A stretch of 64,000 nucleotides of DNA from Littorina saxatilis (taxonomy: Eukaryota; Mollusca; Gastropoda; Littorinimorpha; Littorinidae), in assembly GCF_037325665.1 (NCBI RefSeq), contig NC_090253.1, positions 18,229,490 through 18,293,489 on the forward strand, written 5' to 3'. Positions 1-11,167 of the stretch are shown one piece after another. The translations under genes were made by a program, and so were the position numbers. Every line of letters begins with the position of its first letter. Position 1 is the first letter of the stretch. The notes beneath the pieces are model-generated. The model worked only from the letters and a program-made list of their open reading frames with translations. It was not told the DNA's origin and searched no databases.

Positions 1-367
1 TGCTTTGCACTAAATCAGAAAAGAGTGGTTCCTTGGACCACTACCTGTCCGTTATCATGTGTACCGTTGGTACTGTTTTCACACAAAAATTCCTATCAGA
101 TCTGTACCGACACAAATTTATACAGAGTCAATCTAACCCTTATAACCATAATTTTTTTGTGAGGGCTCAGGGTACTTCTGCATTACATTAACATGAGCGC
201 TCCCGGTGAGGGATCATGTGCCGGTGAGGAATGTACCTTCTGAAAGTAAGAATATGAACCTTCTGGTGTTTGGACCCTCTAAAGTTGGGGGACCAGGACC
301 CTCTAGGTGGATCAGTGTCTATGGGAAGCTCTGTAGCATTGACAGATGTTATATATTAATATATATA
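1..367. other. Upstream GTF2H3 intron, no gene seen
   Basis: No exon-like or repeat structure is recognised here. The next upstream GTF2H3 exon should end one base into a Tyr codon, after a segment like the human LAGSLAKALC. No such segment is visible before position 2557, so it lies left of the window. Confidence 0.4.
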
Positions 368-2055
368 CAGTCGACTCCGGTTAATCGGCCACTTTTGGGA
401 CTGACTGAATTATGACCGATTATCCGAAGTGGCCGATTATCCGAACATCGCATCGGGAAGTTCCTCAGAACAAAAATGTTGGATGTTGGAAGTTACTTAT
501 GGTAGCGGAAAGCGGAAGTTTCGTGCATTGGCATACGTGCTCCACATGTCTCCAAAGAATGTGTCCAGTGTCGTCTGCTTCTGTTTGGCACTGGCACGTT
601 TCCTCACTGCGGCACAGCCAACGTCCAGGCAATGCAGTTCTTCTTCCCCGAAGGCATTTTCCAGGGCATAGACGCTCAGGACTTTAAGCGCGTTTTTCGC
701 AGCCACTGATGTGATGGGTGGTTGATCTGGTTCTTCATCAGATTCCTCTGTTTCTGTTTCTGTTTCTTCTAGTCTTGGTCTTTTTTCACAGATGCATTCC
801 ACGATGTCTTCCTCAGTCAACTCGCCTTCCACACAGACGATGTTGTCGTCTATATCGTTGAAGAGGGCGGGGATGTAGCTCAGTCCGTAGCGCGCTGGAT
901 TTGTATCCAGTTGGCCGCTGTCAGCGTGAGTTCGTCCCCACGTTCGGCGAGAGATTTATTTCTTAGAGTCAACTTTGTGTGCAGACTCTCCTCGGTGTCC
1001 GAACACCCCTGTGTGTACACGCAAGCACAAGACCAAGTGCGCACGAAAAAGATCCTGTAATCCATGTCAGAGTTCGGTGGGTTATAGCAACACGAAAATA
1101 CCCAGCATGCTTCCTCCGAAAGCGGCGCATGGCTGCCTAAATGGCGGGGTAAAAACGGTCATACACGTAAACGAGTGTACATGGGAGTTTGAGCCCACGA
1201 ATGCAGAAGAAGAAGAAGAATATCGTTGAAGACCTCCCCGTTGACGATTTCTTCTGGCAATGAAAAATCCTCGGGGTCTTCTGTATCACAGTCCATGAGA
1301 GGGGGTCGGCCAGGACGAATGAATCCACCTTTCTTAAAACATCCGCTAACAGTAGACGGTTTTACCGCTCGCCAGCATCTGGAGACAAACATGATCGCAT
1401 CAAGAACGTTGATCTTTGAACTGACGTCACAGGCTGTGGTGTTGGTTTCCAGAAGTCCTTTTTCTATGTGGTTTAGGGTCATCTCGATCAATTCCTTCCT
1501 GTACAGCGTTTTAAGATTCTTGATGACACCCTGATCCATTGGCTGTAAGATGCTGGTTGTGTTGGGGAGAAGGAACTCAAGCTGGATGTTATTCAGCTTG
1601 ATTCTTTCCACATGCGCTGTGCAGTTGTCAACGAGAAGGAGAATGTGCCTACCAATCAGACGGAGGGCCCTGTCCCACTTTGTGAGCCACTCTTCAAACA
1701 AACCTCCCGTCATCCATGCTTTCTTGTTTGCTCTGTAAGTGACCGGCAGTTTTTCTTTTTAGATCCCCTTGAAACACCTTGGATTTTGGCTCTTTCCAAG
1801 GATCAGAAGTTTCTGCTTGTCACTGCCAGACATGTTTGCGCAGCACATGACAGTTATCCGATCCATCGCTTTTTTTGAACCACTCAACTTTTCTTTCGAG
1901 AAACACAGAGTTCCATCGGGTGTTGTCCAGAAGAACAGACCAGTCTCATCTGCATTGTACACATCGTCATCTTCATAGCCTTCTAGAAGTCCCTGCATGC
2001 GTTCGTTAATCCACTTTTCTGCACCAGCATGGTCTGCCGAATTTTTTTCACTATA
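368..2055 (-). pseudogene. Tigger/pogo-type DNA transposon remnant (DDE transposase)
   Basis: A TA dinucleotide (366-367) precedes the terminus CAGTCGACTCCGG. On the minus strand the transposase reads from about 2055: NADETGL (first catalytic Asp) near 1950, DNCTAH (second Asp) near 1630 and LLPNTTSILQPMDQGV (third Asp) near 1550. An acidic tail follows, ending in QTTLDTFF (577-554). The family inserts at TA and moves by cut and paste. The copy is dead: one in-frame stop lies at 1761-1759 between the first two motifs, a SINE interrupts the C-terminal part (865-1219), and the N-terminal helix-turn-helix half with the other terminus is missing where a different repeat begins at about 2059. Family assignment is firm. 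The subfamily is not resolved. Confidence 0.88.
865..1219 (+). repeat. tRNA-derived SINE (family A), nested in Tigger
   Basis: A tRNA-like head with A-box (GTAGCTCAGTCCGTAGCGCG) and B-box-like (GTGAGTTCGTCCCC) sequences is followed by a conserved body (AGATCCTGTAATCCATGTCAG, CGGTCATACACGTAAA) and a (GAA)n tail. A 13-bp target duplication ATATCGTTGAAGA flanks it (852-864 and 1220-1232). It splits the Tigger transposase reading frame, so it inserted after the transposon. Confidence 0.9.
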
Positions 2056-2058
2056 GGC

Positions 2059-2466
2059 TTTTTACATTTAGTCAAGTTTTGACTAAATGTTTTAACATAG
2101 AGGGGGAATCGAGACGAGGGTCGTGTTGTATGTGTGTCTCTGTGTGTGTGTGTCTGTCTGTCTGTGTGTGTGTGTGTAGAGCGATTCAGACTAAACTACT
2201 GGACCGATCTTTATGAAATTTGACATGAGAGTTCCTGGGAATGATATCCCCGGACGTTTTTTTCATTTTTTCGATAAATACCTTTGATGACGTCATATCC
2301 GACTTTTTGTAAAAGTTGAGGCGGCACTGTCACACCCTCATTTTTCAATCAAATTGATTGAAATTTTGGCAAAGCAATCTTCGACGAAGGCCGGACTTTG
2401 GTATTGCATTTCAGCTTGGTGGCTTAAAAACTAATGAATGAGTTTGGTCATTAAAAATCGGAAACT
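2059..2466 (+). mobile_element. Non-autonomous element F1, 5' part only
   Basis: It begins with the hairpin ACATTTAGTCAAG-TTTTGACTAAATGT, then a (GT)n/(CTGT)n stretch and a conserved body with TGACGTCA near 2287. It matches the first half of the complete copy at 3421-4251 and then stops, so it is 3'-truncated. It starts exactly where Tigger homology ends. Confidence 0.75.
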
Positions 2467-2556
2467 TGTAATTAAAATTTGATCATGTTTTAATTGTATG
2501 CCTATCTCTTATTGGCTGGGAAAATATAAAATGTAACATTCCTTGATGTAGTTCAG

Positions 2557-5500
2557 ATATACACAGATTGGAGAAAGAGTGCACCATCGGTATCAAGCTG
2601 TCTGCCCGCATTCTGGTAAGAATGATTTTGTTCTTGCACAAAATTGAACTTACAATGACGGGCGCAGTGGCTTGGTGGTAAGACGTCGGCCTCCTAATCG
2701 GGAGGTTGTGAGTTCGAATCCCGGTCGTTGCCGCCTGGCGGGTTAAGAGCGGAGATTTTTCTGATCTCCCAGGTCAACTTATGTGCAGACCTGCTACTGC
2801 TAGTGACTTAACCCCCTTCGTGTGTACACGCAAGCACAAGACCAAGTGTGCACGGAAAAGATCCTGTAATCCATGACAGAGTTCGGTGGGTTATAGAAAC
2901 ACGAAAATACCCAGCATGCCTCCCCTGAAATCGGCGTATGCCGCCTGCATGGCAGGGTAAAAACGGTCATACACGTAAAAATCCACTCGTGCTAAAACAT
3001 GAGTGAAGGTGGGAGTTTCAGCCCATGAGCGAAGAAGAAGAATAAGAAGAACTTACAATTATCAATGAACAAGATACAGTCATACCTGCCCAGGCGACCA
3101 TCTCTTGATAACAACCACCTGCCCATTGCAACCACCCCAAAAGACCCCCCACAAAGTTCTATCCTATATATTATTCACCTTTTCATAATGATCCACTTTT
3201 GTGTGGTCGTTATGGACATGTTCCAAAGTATGTATACAAGATTTGGCATAGGATGACAAGCATTGTGCCCTTTTACCAATGCTAATGACACAATTTCTCA
3301 GTGTTTTGCTTTAAATGTGTTTTGCAGGTTTTGAAAGGATCAGAGGACAACCCATCTCAGTACATGAACTTCATGAATGCTGTCTTTACTGCACAGAAAC
3401 AGGTAATGCCTCAGATATCTTTTTACATTTAGTCAAGTTTTGACTAAATGTTTTAACGTAGAGGGGGAATCGAGACGAGGGTCGTGGTGTATGTGTGTGT
3501 GTGTGTCTGTCTGTCTGTCTGTCTGTGCGTGTGTGTGTGTAGAGCGATTCAGACTAAACTACTGGACCGATCTTTATGAAATTTTACATGAGAGTTCCTG
3601 GGAATGATATCCCCGGACGTTTTTTTCTTTTTTTCGATAAATGTCTTTGATGACGTTGATCCGGCTTTTTGTAAAAGTTGAGGCGGCACTGTCACACCCT
3701 CATTTTTCAATCAAATTGATTGAAATTTTGGCCAAGCAATCTTCGATGAAGGCCGGACTTCGGTATTGCATTTCAGCTTGGTGGCTTAAAAATTAATTAA
3801 TGACTTTGGTCATTAAAAATTTTAAAATTGTAAAAAAAAAAATCTTTATAAAATGATCCAAATTTACGTTCATCTTATTCTTCATCATTTCCTGATTCCA
3901 AAAACATATAAATATGTTATATGTGGATTAAAAACAAGCTCTAAAAATTAAAAATATAAAAATTATGATCAAAATTAAATTTTCGAAATCAATTTAAAAA
4001 CACTTTCATCTTATTCCTTGTCAGTTCCTGATTCCAAAAACATATAGATATGATATGTTTGGATTAAAAACACGCTCAGAAAGTTAAAACGAAGAGAGGT
4101 ACAGTAAAGCGTGCTATGAAGCACAGCGCTACCGCGCCAAACAGGCTCGTCACTTTCACTGCCTTTTGCACTAGCGGCGGACTACGTTCAGTTTCATTCT
4201 GTGAGTTCCACAGCTTGACTAAATGTAGTAATTTCGCCTTACGCGACTTGTTTTGCTTTTACCACATCTTCACAGTTTGTAGCAATTGGGAGAAAAGGAG
4301 GGGTGTCTTAATTTAAGGTGGGGGGGGGGAGGCTGTGCACTATACAGGGATGGGAATTGTCCGCCGTTTGGCGGATTTCCGCTTTTTTTTTTAATTTTCC
4401 GCCGAAAAAAATCGCATTTCCGCTTTTTTTCTCAGCAAAAAAAAATTTTTTTTTTTTTTTTTTTTAAAGTGAAAATGGCGTAAATGCGTTCGGTGATTGT
4501 TTTTTCGTGAAAAAAAGTCGGATTTCCGCCATTTTTTTTTAATTTTTGCAGTAGAAATTCCTCTTTTTTCGTATTTGTAGTGTTTTACTTTTAGTGGCAA
4601 ACCCCCCCCCCCCCCCGGTCATCAAAAAATATTTCCTCTTTTTTCCCTAATTTTCAGCCGTTTTTACAATTTTTAATTCCCATGCCTGACTATAATGTAC
4701 TGTATAACACTAATTTGGCCAATTCATTCTTTGTTTTCTAAGAGCAAGCGTGTGGTGAGCATTTTCAAAACATGAGGCGTTCTGTGTTGCAGAGTGTTGT
4801 GATTGATGCCTGTATCATCGAAAATGAGTCTGGTCTGCTGCAGCAAGTAAGATCACATTTTAACGATCATTTCTTTTCCTATACTTGATTACTACAATTT
4901 TACCAGAGTTGAAAAAATGTACAGGACATACCTATAAAGCTTAATATGGCTTGTTTTTGGATTTACATCTTGTGAACTGCATACTGCCAATTGGTGCAGT
5001 AAAGAACAGTAGGTGATATTGCCTTTATATTTAAAGTGATCCTTTGTGAGGATCACGTCTCTGAGTTTTGATTTACATCACAGTTTTCAGCATGTAGTTG
5101 TGCATGCATGAATCTTTGCAAAGACAAAGTGGTTCAAAGGTGCAGCCATTGTGGAAAACTTTTTCAAATTAATGTTTGATAATGGGTTATTAAACAACAA
5201 CTAAATAAGCAGTGCTGAATGCCTTTATTTTGTGTCTCCTTTGTTTTGTTCCTTTTCAGGCCTGTGACATAACAGGAGGCATATACCTCAAAATACCTCA
5301 GGAGACAGCTCTTGTGCAGTATATGCTGGTGAGCGGAATAATGTTTAATTGACAAAGAAAATCAATGTTTCATGGTTAATAAAAGGAGGGAGTTGTGACG
5401 TGTAGAACTAGGAGGGGTAGAAGAAACTAGATCCTTTCCTGTTGTTGAACTGTTTGATGGCGAGTTCATTTGAATGTAACACATTTGTCTTGGAAAATGT

Positions 5501-5930
5501 ATTTTCAAAGTTCTATAGTGTACTTTGCAAAGTTGTGTCACTTTGTAATAATATAAAATAAGGTGTACTTTAACTAATCATAGATTATACATTTTACTGT
5601 GGGAAGGCTTATAAGTGTTGTCATGTTCTGGCTAGAAGTAGAACATAACATTAATTGATGTTTTGGTGAACACTTTTATTTTCACAAACCATCTAAACTT
5701 CCCAGTGACTGCAGTTCCTATGGTGATTCTGCTAGCACTTCATTATTCAAATGTTGTGGTGATTAAATCTGTTTCTTTTTTGCAGTGGTTGTTTTTACCG
5801 GATCCCACCGTACGCAGCAAGCTGACTTTGCCTCCACGCGCTCAAGTGGATTATCGTGCAGCGTGTTTCTGTCATCGCCATCTCATTGACATTGGCTATG
5901 TGTGCTCTGTCTGTCTCTCAAGTAAGTTTG

Positions 5931-6026
<96 letters not shown>

Positions 6027-7065
6027 AAAGGACTGAGAGTTAAGTGGTGGTAGGCTTTACGTGTTATATGCATAGAAAAAACCTGTGTCAAAGTGATAAT
6101 AGCAAGGAGCAATGCAAAAAGAAGAAGGATCCAAGTGAGCCAGATGTGTGATTATCATGAATCACTTTTAGTATTTGTTTGTGTGTCTTTATTTAAAATA
6201 ATGAATTTAAAAAAGGAAAAAACAATAATCAAGCTTAGTGCTAGTGTTAATTACAAAACTAAGGGAAATAGCGTTGTTCTTGAAGCTTATTTTTTTCAAC
6301 AGAAAAAAACATATGTGCTTTTTACCAAAAACAAATTATTCCTTTGTTTATTAATTTTATTCCAAAAATACGTGACGAGCTCAGCTGTTTTTAGTCAATA
6401 TTTTAAGGTAATAACTTCTCTGTCATTTTGTTTTTCAGTTTTCTGCATGTTCAGTCCTATCTGCTCAACTTGCCAGTAAGTATCAGACTTGACAATTATG
6501 GACTATTCATGTGTTCTTTTGAATAGGTGTACAACTGATGTTGCTCGTTTGTTAAGCTTTGTGTGTTTCTGTTGTACTGGTTTCAGACAACATCTGTGAA
6601 GGTTAACATTCTGTTCTTTAGTTGACATTTCTAATTTAAGCATCTACTAGTACCTTTCCCGGTGCCATATTTTGTCTGTGTTTGGGTATTTTATTTAATT
6701 TTAAAACCGGCTACCCTGCATGGCTGCAAAAGTGAATACATGAAAGATAATGCAAAATTAAATTAAATAAGTCAAATGTAAACACTAATAGTGTGCCTCA
6801 GGTTCAATGTTTTTCTCTTTCATAATATGTTAATGCAAGTTGTGTTTGTGTGTGTGCATGCATGAATGTGCTTGATTTGTTAGTTTTACTTCATGAAAGT
6901 CTTTGTGTGCTTTGCAAAATGTGATTGCATGCAATTGCAACTGTACATACTTCTTGCCATGCTTGCTGCTACTAATTTTTACAATTTTTTAATTGTTTCA
7001 GAACCACTTTCAAGATTCTGGGCCCTCCAAAACTTCCTAAGAAAAAGTCCAAAAAGACCAGCTGA
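2557..7065 (+). CDS. GTF2H3: TFIIH subunit p34/Tfb4, C-terminal half (partial gene)
   Basis: Seven exons: 2557-2615, 3328-3402, 4793-4846, 5260-5328, 5786-5921, 6439-6475 and 7002-7065 (stop TGA). All have GT-AG borders and matching phases, and give 163 residues plus stop. The protein is the C-terminal half of the general transcription and repair factor H subunit 3, a von Willebrand A-like core subunit that pairs with p44 in the nucleus. Visible matches to the animal family are [69 protein letters not shown] and VCSVCLS. The C4-type zinc finger is intact: CFC...CSVC then C...CSTC across exons 5 and 6. The tail is Lys-rich ([12 protein letters not shown]). Human GTF2H3 is 308 residues, so about 145 N-terminal residues are encoded left of the window. 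The first visible exon completes a split Tyr codon. Introns are packed with repeats. Confidence 0.95.
2657..3048 (+). repeat. tRNA-derived SINE (family A variant)
   Basis: The tRNA-like head (TGGCTTGGTGGTAAGACGTC, then GAGTTCGAATCCC), the family A body and a (GAA)n tail are all present. An 11-bp duplication GAACTTACAAT flanks it (2646-2656 and 3049-3059). It sits 41 bp after a GTF2H3 splice donor. The head cannot fold as a good tRNA, so it is not called a tRNA gene. Confidence 0.9.
3421..4251 (+). mobile_element. Non-autonomous element F1, complete copy
   Basis: The start is ACATTTAGTCAAG. The core is (GT)n/(CTGT)n. The end carries the inverted CTTGACTAAATGT, the stem-loop TCGC-CTTAC-GCGA and then CTTGT. 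No coding capacity. It begins about 18 bp after the splice donor of the GTF2H3 exon ending at 3402. Confidence 0.8.
4345..4688 (+). mobile_element. MITE with CAGG(C/G)ATGGGAATT termini
   Basis: The ends are CAGGGATGGGAATTG and AATTCCCATGCCTG. The interior is built of GGCGGA/TCCGCC motifs and homopolymers. Same family as 8633-8953 and 59279-59586. Superfamily unclear. Confidence 0.7.
5933..6024. repeat. (GT)n microsatellite
   Basis: About 45 GT units with one GC interruption, starting about 12 bp after the GTF2H3 donor at 5921. Confidence 0.95.
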
Positions 7066-7098
7066 TGTGTGCATGAACGAGAGGGAGATAGTATTATA

Positions 7099-7104
<6 letters not shown>

Positions 7105-7141
<37 letters not shown>

Positions 7142-7320
7142 CAGAGAGAGGGAGGAGAGTGTGTTTGAACGCGTCGGTCTGTGTATGTGTTTGACAGAGA
7201 GAGATAGAGCAAGTGTGTGTGTGTGTGTGTGTGTTTGACAGAGAGAATGAGAATGTGTTTGTGTGTTTCTGTCTGCATAAATGGCTTTGACACAGAGTGT
7301 GTGTGTGTGTGTGTATTTGA
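7105..7320. repeat. Interrupted (GT)n/(GA)n tract in the GTF2H3 3' UTR
   Basis: Runs of GT alternate with GACAGAGAGAG motifs, beginning 40 bp after the stop codon, so they are probably transcribed in the 3' UTR. Confidence 0.8.
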
Positions 7321-7625
7321 AAACACTGGAGTTAGACAGTGTGGAAAATGAAAGAAGACTTTGTGTTGATGGTGCTACATGTGCTGAACATTCAGGTGAA
7401 AATGAAGAGTGTGTCAGACGGTGTGCTTAAGGAGCAGTGGAAGCTTCTATGTGTTTCGAAGAATGGGAGTGCACCGCGTAACTGTTTTTCCCTGCTGTTT
7501 GCCTTATTTAAGTTAAATGTGTTGAAAAGAAAATGTGTTGTGAGAATAATGTTTGAAATGTTGCCAAAAGGAGTGGAGAAAAGAGATTTATCCATGGCTG
7601 TGTTAATTCAGATATGTACACACTG

Positions 7626-7631
7626 AATAAA
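7626..7631 (+). terminator. Candidate GTF2H3 polyadenylation signal
   Basis: AATAAA lies 561 bp after the stop codon and is followed by a T-rich stretch (TTTTTATTCTTCC), as expected for a cleavage site near 7650. Confidence 0.6.
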
Positions 7632-7962
7632 CAGTTTAGGCCTTGTCATTCAGGTTTTTATTCTTCCTAATTGTGCAGCCTGAATGGCTCATTTCTTTAA
7701 CCCTTTGCCCCTCGAAATGACAAGTCTCCTTTGCAGTTCCTATGACATGGGAGGTAACTTTGTCAATTTCAAACTTTTAACAAATTGTAGCAAAGTAACC
7801 ATATCATGTTTTTGGAAACTTGCAAACACTTTGCACTTTAGAAATATGACTGCAAAAGTGAAGTATACATGATGTATAGCAGGAGTTTCCATTATCTGCA
7901 TTGGTGATAATTGGTCGCTCTGGTTAAAAAAGGGTGAATGTAATGGTTGAGTTGAGATGTTT

Positions 7963-8204
7963 ATCACTCGCTCTCTCTCCCTCTCTGACACACTCTTTCT
8001 CTCTCTCTGAGTCTCTCTATCACTCACTCTCTCTCCCTCTCTCACACACACTCTTTCTCTCTCTCTGAGTCTCTCTCTATCACTCACTCTCTCTCCCTCT
8101 CTCACACACACTCTTTCTCTCTCTCTCTGAGTCTCTCTATCACTCACTCTCTCTCCCTCTCTCACACACACACTCTTTCTCTCTCTCTGAGTCTCTCTCT
8201 CGTC
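7963..8204. repeat. ~60-bp minisatellite, four copies
   Basis: Four near-identical units of CACTCACTCTCTCTCCCTCT type followed by CACACACTCTTT and a CTCTGAGTCTCTC stretch. It lies between the convergent 3' ends of GTF2H3 and VKORC1. Confidence 0.85.
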
Positions 8205-8632
8205 AACAATCGCAGACACGAAGAGTTATGCAATTTATACTTTTTATTTGATCTTTTACAAGCACCTTGTTACACACTTCACATACATGATCACCCAAAC
8301 CAACGATCTACAACATTACCAGCAACCAATCGTTTGCATGTGATACCACTGAAAGGTTTGAAAGAAAGTTACACACACACATACATGTATACAAACTACA
8401 GTAACTAGCATGCATCAAATTATCATCAAGAGTAGCCAGACACCCATTGTCATAATTTCTTAGCTCATCAAGATTTTAAGTAAGACATTCTCTATCCATT
8501 TCCTGCAGGTGGCACTAGGGTATTGTAGGTATTGTGTCACTAAAAAATGTGTGTTGTGTGTCACTGTTTGAGTGTGTGTTGAAGGGTAGGGGGTGGAACA
8601 GAGACTGGTCAAAGAATGGTAGTATTGTATTA

Positions 8633-8953
8633 CAGGCATGGGAATTGAAAAAAGTAAAAAAGGCTGAACATTTGTAAGTACATGTAATAGCAAAGTGGAC
8701 AGCGCAATGCGCCTAGCCTTGCTAGGGGTGTTCGGGGGCATGCCCCCCCCCCCCCCCGGAATTTTTTTCTCTCCAAAGAACCCAAATGGTGCAATTTGGT
8801 GTCATATGACCTCCAAGTTTGTCATTAAATACAGTTTTTAGAACCATTTTTGCCTCCCCCTTTTATTTTTTCGGCGGACACTTTTGCTTTTTCGGCGGAA
8901 CAAAAAAAAAATACGGCGGAAATTTGCCTTTCGGCGTACAATTCCCATGCCTG
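8633..8953 (-). mobile_element. MITE with CAGGCATGGGAATTG inverted ends
   Basis: Perfect ends CAGGCATGGGAATTG and CAATTCCCATGCCTG. The directly repeated flank GTATTA (8627-8632 and 8954-8959) suggests a target duplication. It carries a C-run and the hairpin GGGGGCATGCCCCC. It is the same element as 59279-59586 in opposite orientation. Confidence 0.8.
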
Positions 8954-9327
8954 GTATTAGCTAAGTCAGACCAGAAAGTAGCAAATCTTCAGGTCACAAC
9001 CTGACAATGACACTTGCAAAAATGTAAGACTTGTGTATGAAGGCAATGTAGACTTCTTCACAGAGAATAAAAGAGTATAAATTCTATGTTATATGGTCCG
9101 GTTGTACAGACTCAGACAAAGGATATTGGAGATTAAAGTTCATGCATTCACAAATCTATGGTATTAGTTAAACACAGTTCTAAATTCATCTCAGCATTAG
9201 ACTCTTACAATACATACACATATATAATAGATCTGCAATACTGTTAGAGACACAAGAAATAATTGTGTTCACAGCTATTTATTGCACACCAAACAATGCT
9301 GACTTGAGTTAAAACCTAGTGCTTTAA

Positions 9328-9970
9328 CCTTCACCGGATCACAAGACATGAAGCCTGTGCTGCGACTTCTGTCTTGTGTGTGGCGCACGTTAAAATGTCA
9401 AAGCAGCACCGCCCTGATATGGCCCTTCGTGGTCGGCTGGGCGTTAAGCAAACAAACAAACAAACAAACAAAAAGTAAAAAGTATGGGTCGTACACGATG
9501 CATGCCATCCGAATAGGGATAAACTCTTTACCGCCTCTTTGCAGAGTATGGGTCGTACATGACCCACGCCATCCAAAAAGGGATAAACACTGTAAAATGC
9601 CTTCTTTAATTCCATATGGGTCGTCCACGACCCACAACATCCCGACTGTATTGTTCAAATGACGTCCTTGTCTATTCGTTTGTTTACAAAGATAATCCTT
9701 TTAAAATTGGTCCATAGAAAGGTTCTATGGTGTTTGAGGATGACGTGACGTGTCAATCAAGAACTCCCAATAGTCTTAGAGGTACAGGCTCTGTTGTCAA
9801 TCAATCAATATGAGGCTTATATCACTCGTATTCCGTGGGTACAGTTCTAAGTGCAGGGATTTTTATTTTTTTATTTTATGCAATTTATATCGCGCACATA
9901 TTCAAGGCGCAGGAATTTATTTATGTTGTGAGGCTCTGGGTCATCCACGACCCAGGAAGCACGGTGAAGG
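9328..9970. mobile_element. piggyBac-like non-autonomous element
   Basis: TTAA flanks both sides (9324-9327 and 9971-9974), with inverted ends CCTTCACCG and CGGTGAAGG. TTAA duplication is diagnostic for piggyBac. The interior holds palindromes TGGGTCGT-nn-ACGACCCA at about 9486-9645 and 9950, and a SINE fragment (9348-9476). No transposase is seen. Confidence 0.65.
9348..9476 (+). repeat. SINE family B, 3' fragment
   Basis: GACATGAAGCCTGTGCTGCG through GGGCGTTAAG and an (AAAC)n tail. It matches the 3' part of the full copy at 15372-15672. Confidence 0.85.
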
Positions 9971-9974
9971 TTAA

Positions 9975-10923
9975 GTAGGAAACCTGCCTAGACACGGCCA
10001 GATTGGTCCACACATCATGACATATCTCTGACAACCGCCCCATTCCTACTAAACACCAACTTAAAATAGACAAAATTTGTCCCAGTTACCCCACCTCTGC
10101 GCATTCGCAGTACATTTGAGCTGTGCTTAAAAAAAAAGTTAATTTCAAAAGTACAAAAGACATGCTCAAACTCAAAGTAGGGCCATCTATAATTTTAAAT
10201 TCGGAGGGGTCAAATGGCAGTAACTCCTTATGGACTTCAAGGGGCAAAGCTGAAGTAGCACAAACAGAAGACAATCCGCTCATTTTATTGTACCTCTTAC
10301 CATAATTGTTTCATGCCTCTGGGACTGTTCAACTGGGTTTTTTTTTGTCTCCAAACAACTTATCTAAATGTTCATAGCTTTTTATGGAGATACAGTAATG
10401 ATCACCCTCACAGTCACAGACCTGCGAACCCTTGTGAAGCTTCAAGTGTGGCAATTTAGATTTTTGGGGAATTTTCAGCATGGCAAATGTAGCATTTTCG
10501 AAAATGTATTCCCACAACCGCATTTATTTCATCTTGCACAAGAATAGACATTTTTAATAAAGTTTCATGAGAATGCAGGAACATAAAATGTCCATTAGAG
10601 AGTATCTGCAGTGCCAGTTTTCAGTGTAGAAGATGTTTTATGACCCATTTTGTGACTGCTACACAGAGTGGGAAGCAAAAATGAGTAAAAGGGAAATGTT
10701 GCAATGCTTGTGATTATTTGTTTAATTCGTAGCAAGCTTAAGCTTGGCGTAACAATTGCTTTTAAAACGTAGCAGTTGGCAGCTCTGCCCTACAGGACAG
10801 CAATAATTAACACAAAATGCAAGAGCTATACAAGAAAGACGCTTCCTTAATATGTGACTTAATTTTGTGCATTTTTGACTTAGCTTAACAAAAATTACAG
10901 GCAGACAAACACATAAAATGATT
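9975..10923. other. Intergenic, nothing recognised
   Basis: AT-rich single-copy-looking DNA downstream of the likely VKORC1 3' end. No reading frame with recognisable similarity. Confidence 0.4.
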
Positions 10924-10929
10924 TTTATT
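10924..10929 (-). terminator. Candidate VKORC1 polyadenylation signal
   Basis: AATAAA on the minus strand, about 240 bp past the VKORC1 stop. Other AATAAA motifs exist farther on (one near 8236), so a longer 3' UTR is possible. Confidence 0.4.
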
Positions 10930-11167
10930 TATGCTGTCTTCTCTGTATGAAGTAAAATCTTTCTAATCTAAGACATACATCTACTGATAAATCACAACCA
11001 ACCTGTACTCAATACAGCTATTCTTAACACCCTTGTTTCATTAATTATAGTTATACGCTAACAGTGAACACCTTAAATAATGTTCTCAACAAGCTCACAA
11101 AAGCTCTCTTCGTCATGAATTTACAGTCAACTCACACAATCACAGAAGAAAAACAAACATGTAAGCA

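Noticed and set aside
2657-2730. tRNA-like sequence in a GTF2H3 intron
   Set aside because: Target duplication and (GAA)n tail show it is a SINE.
7339-7626. A 95-codon frame after GTF2H3
   Set aside because: It lies in the likely 3' UTR, has no similarity I recognise, and ends at the AATAAA.
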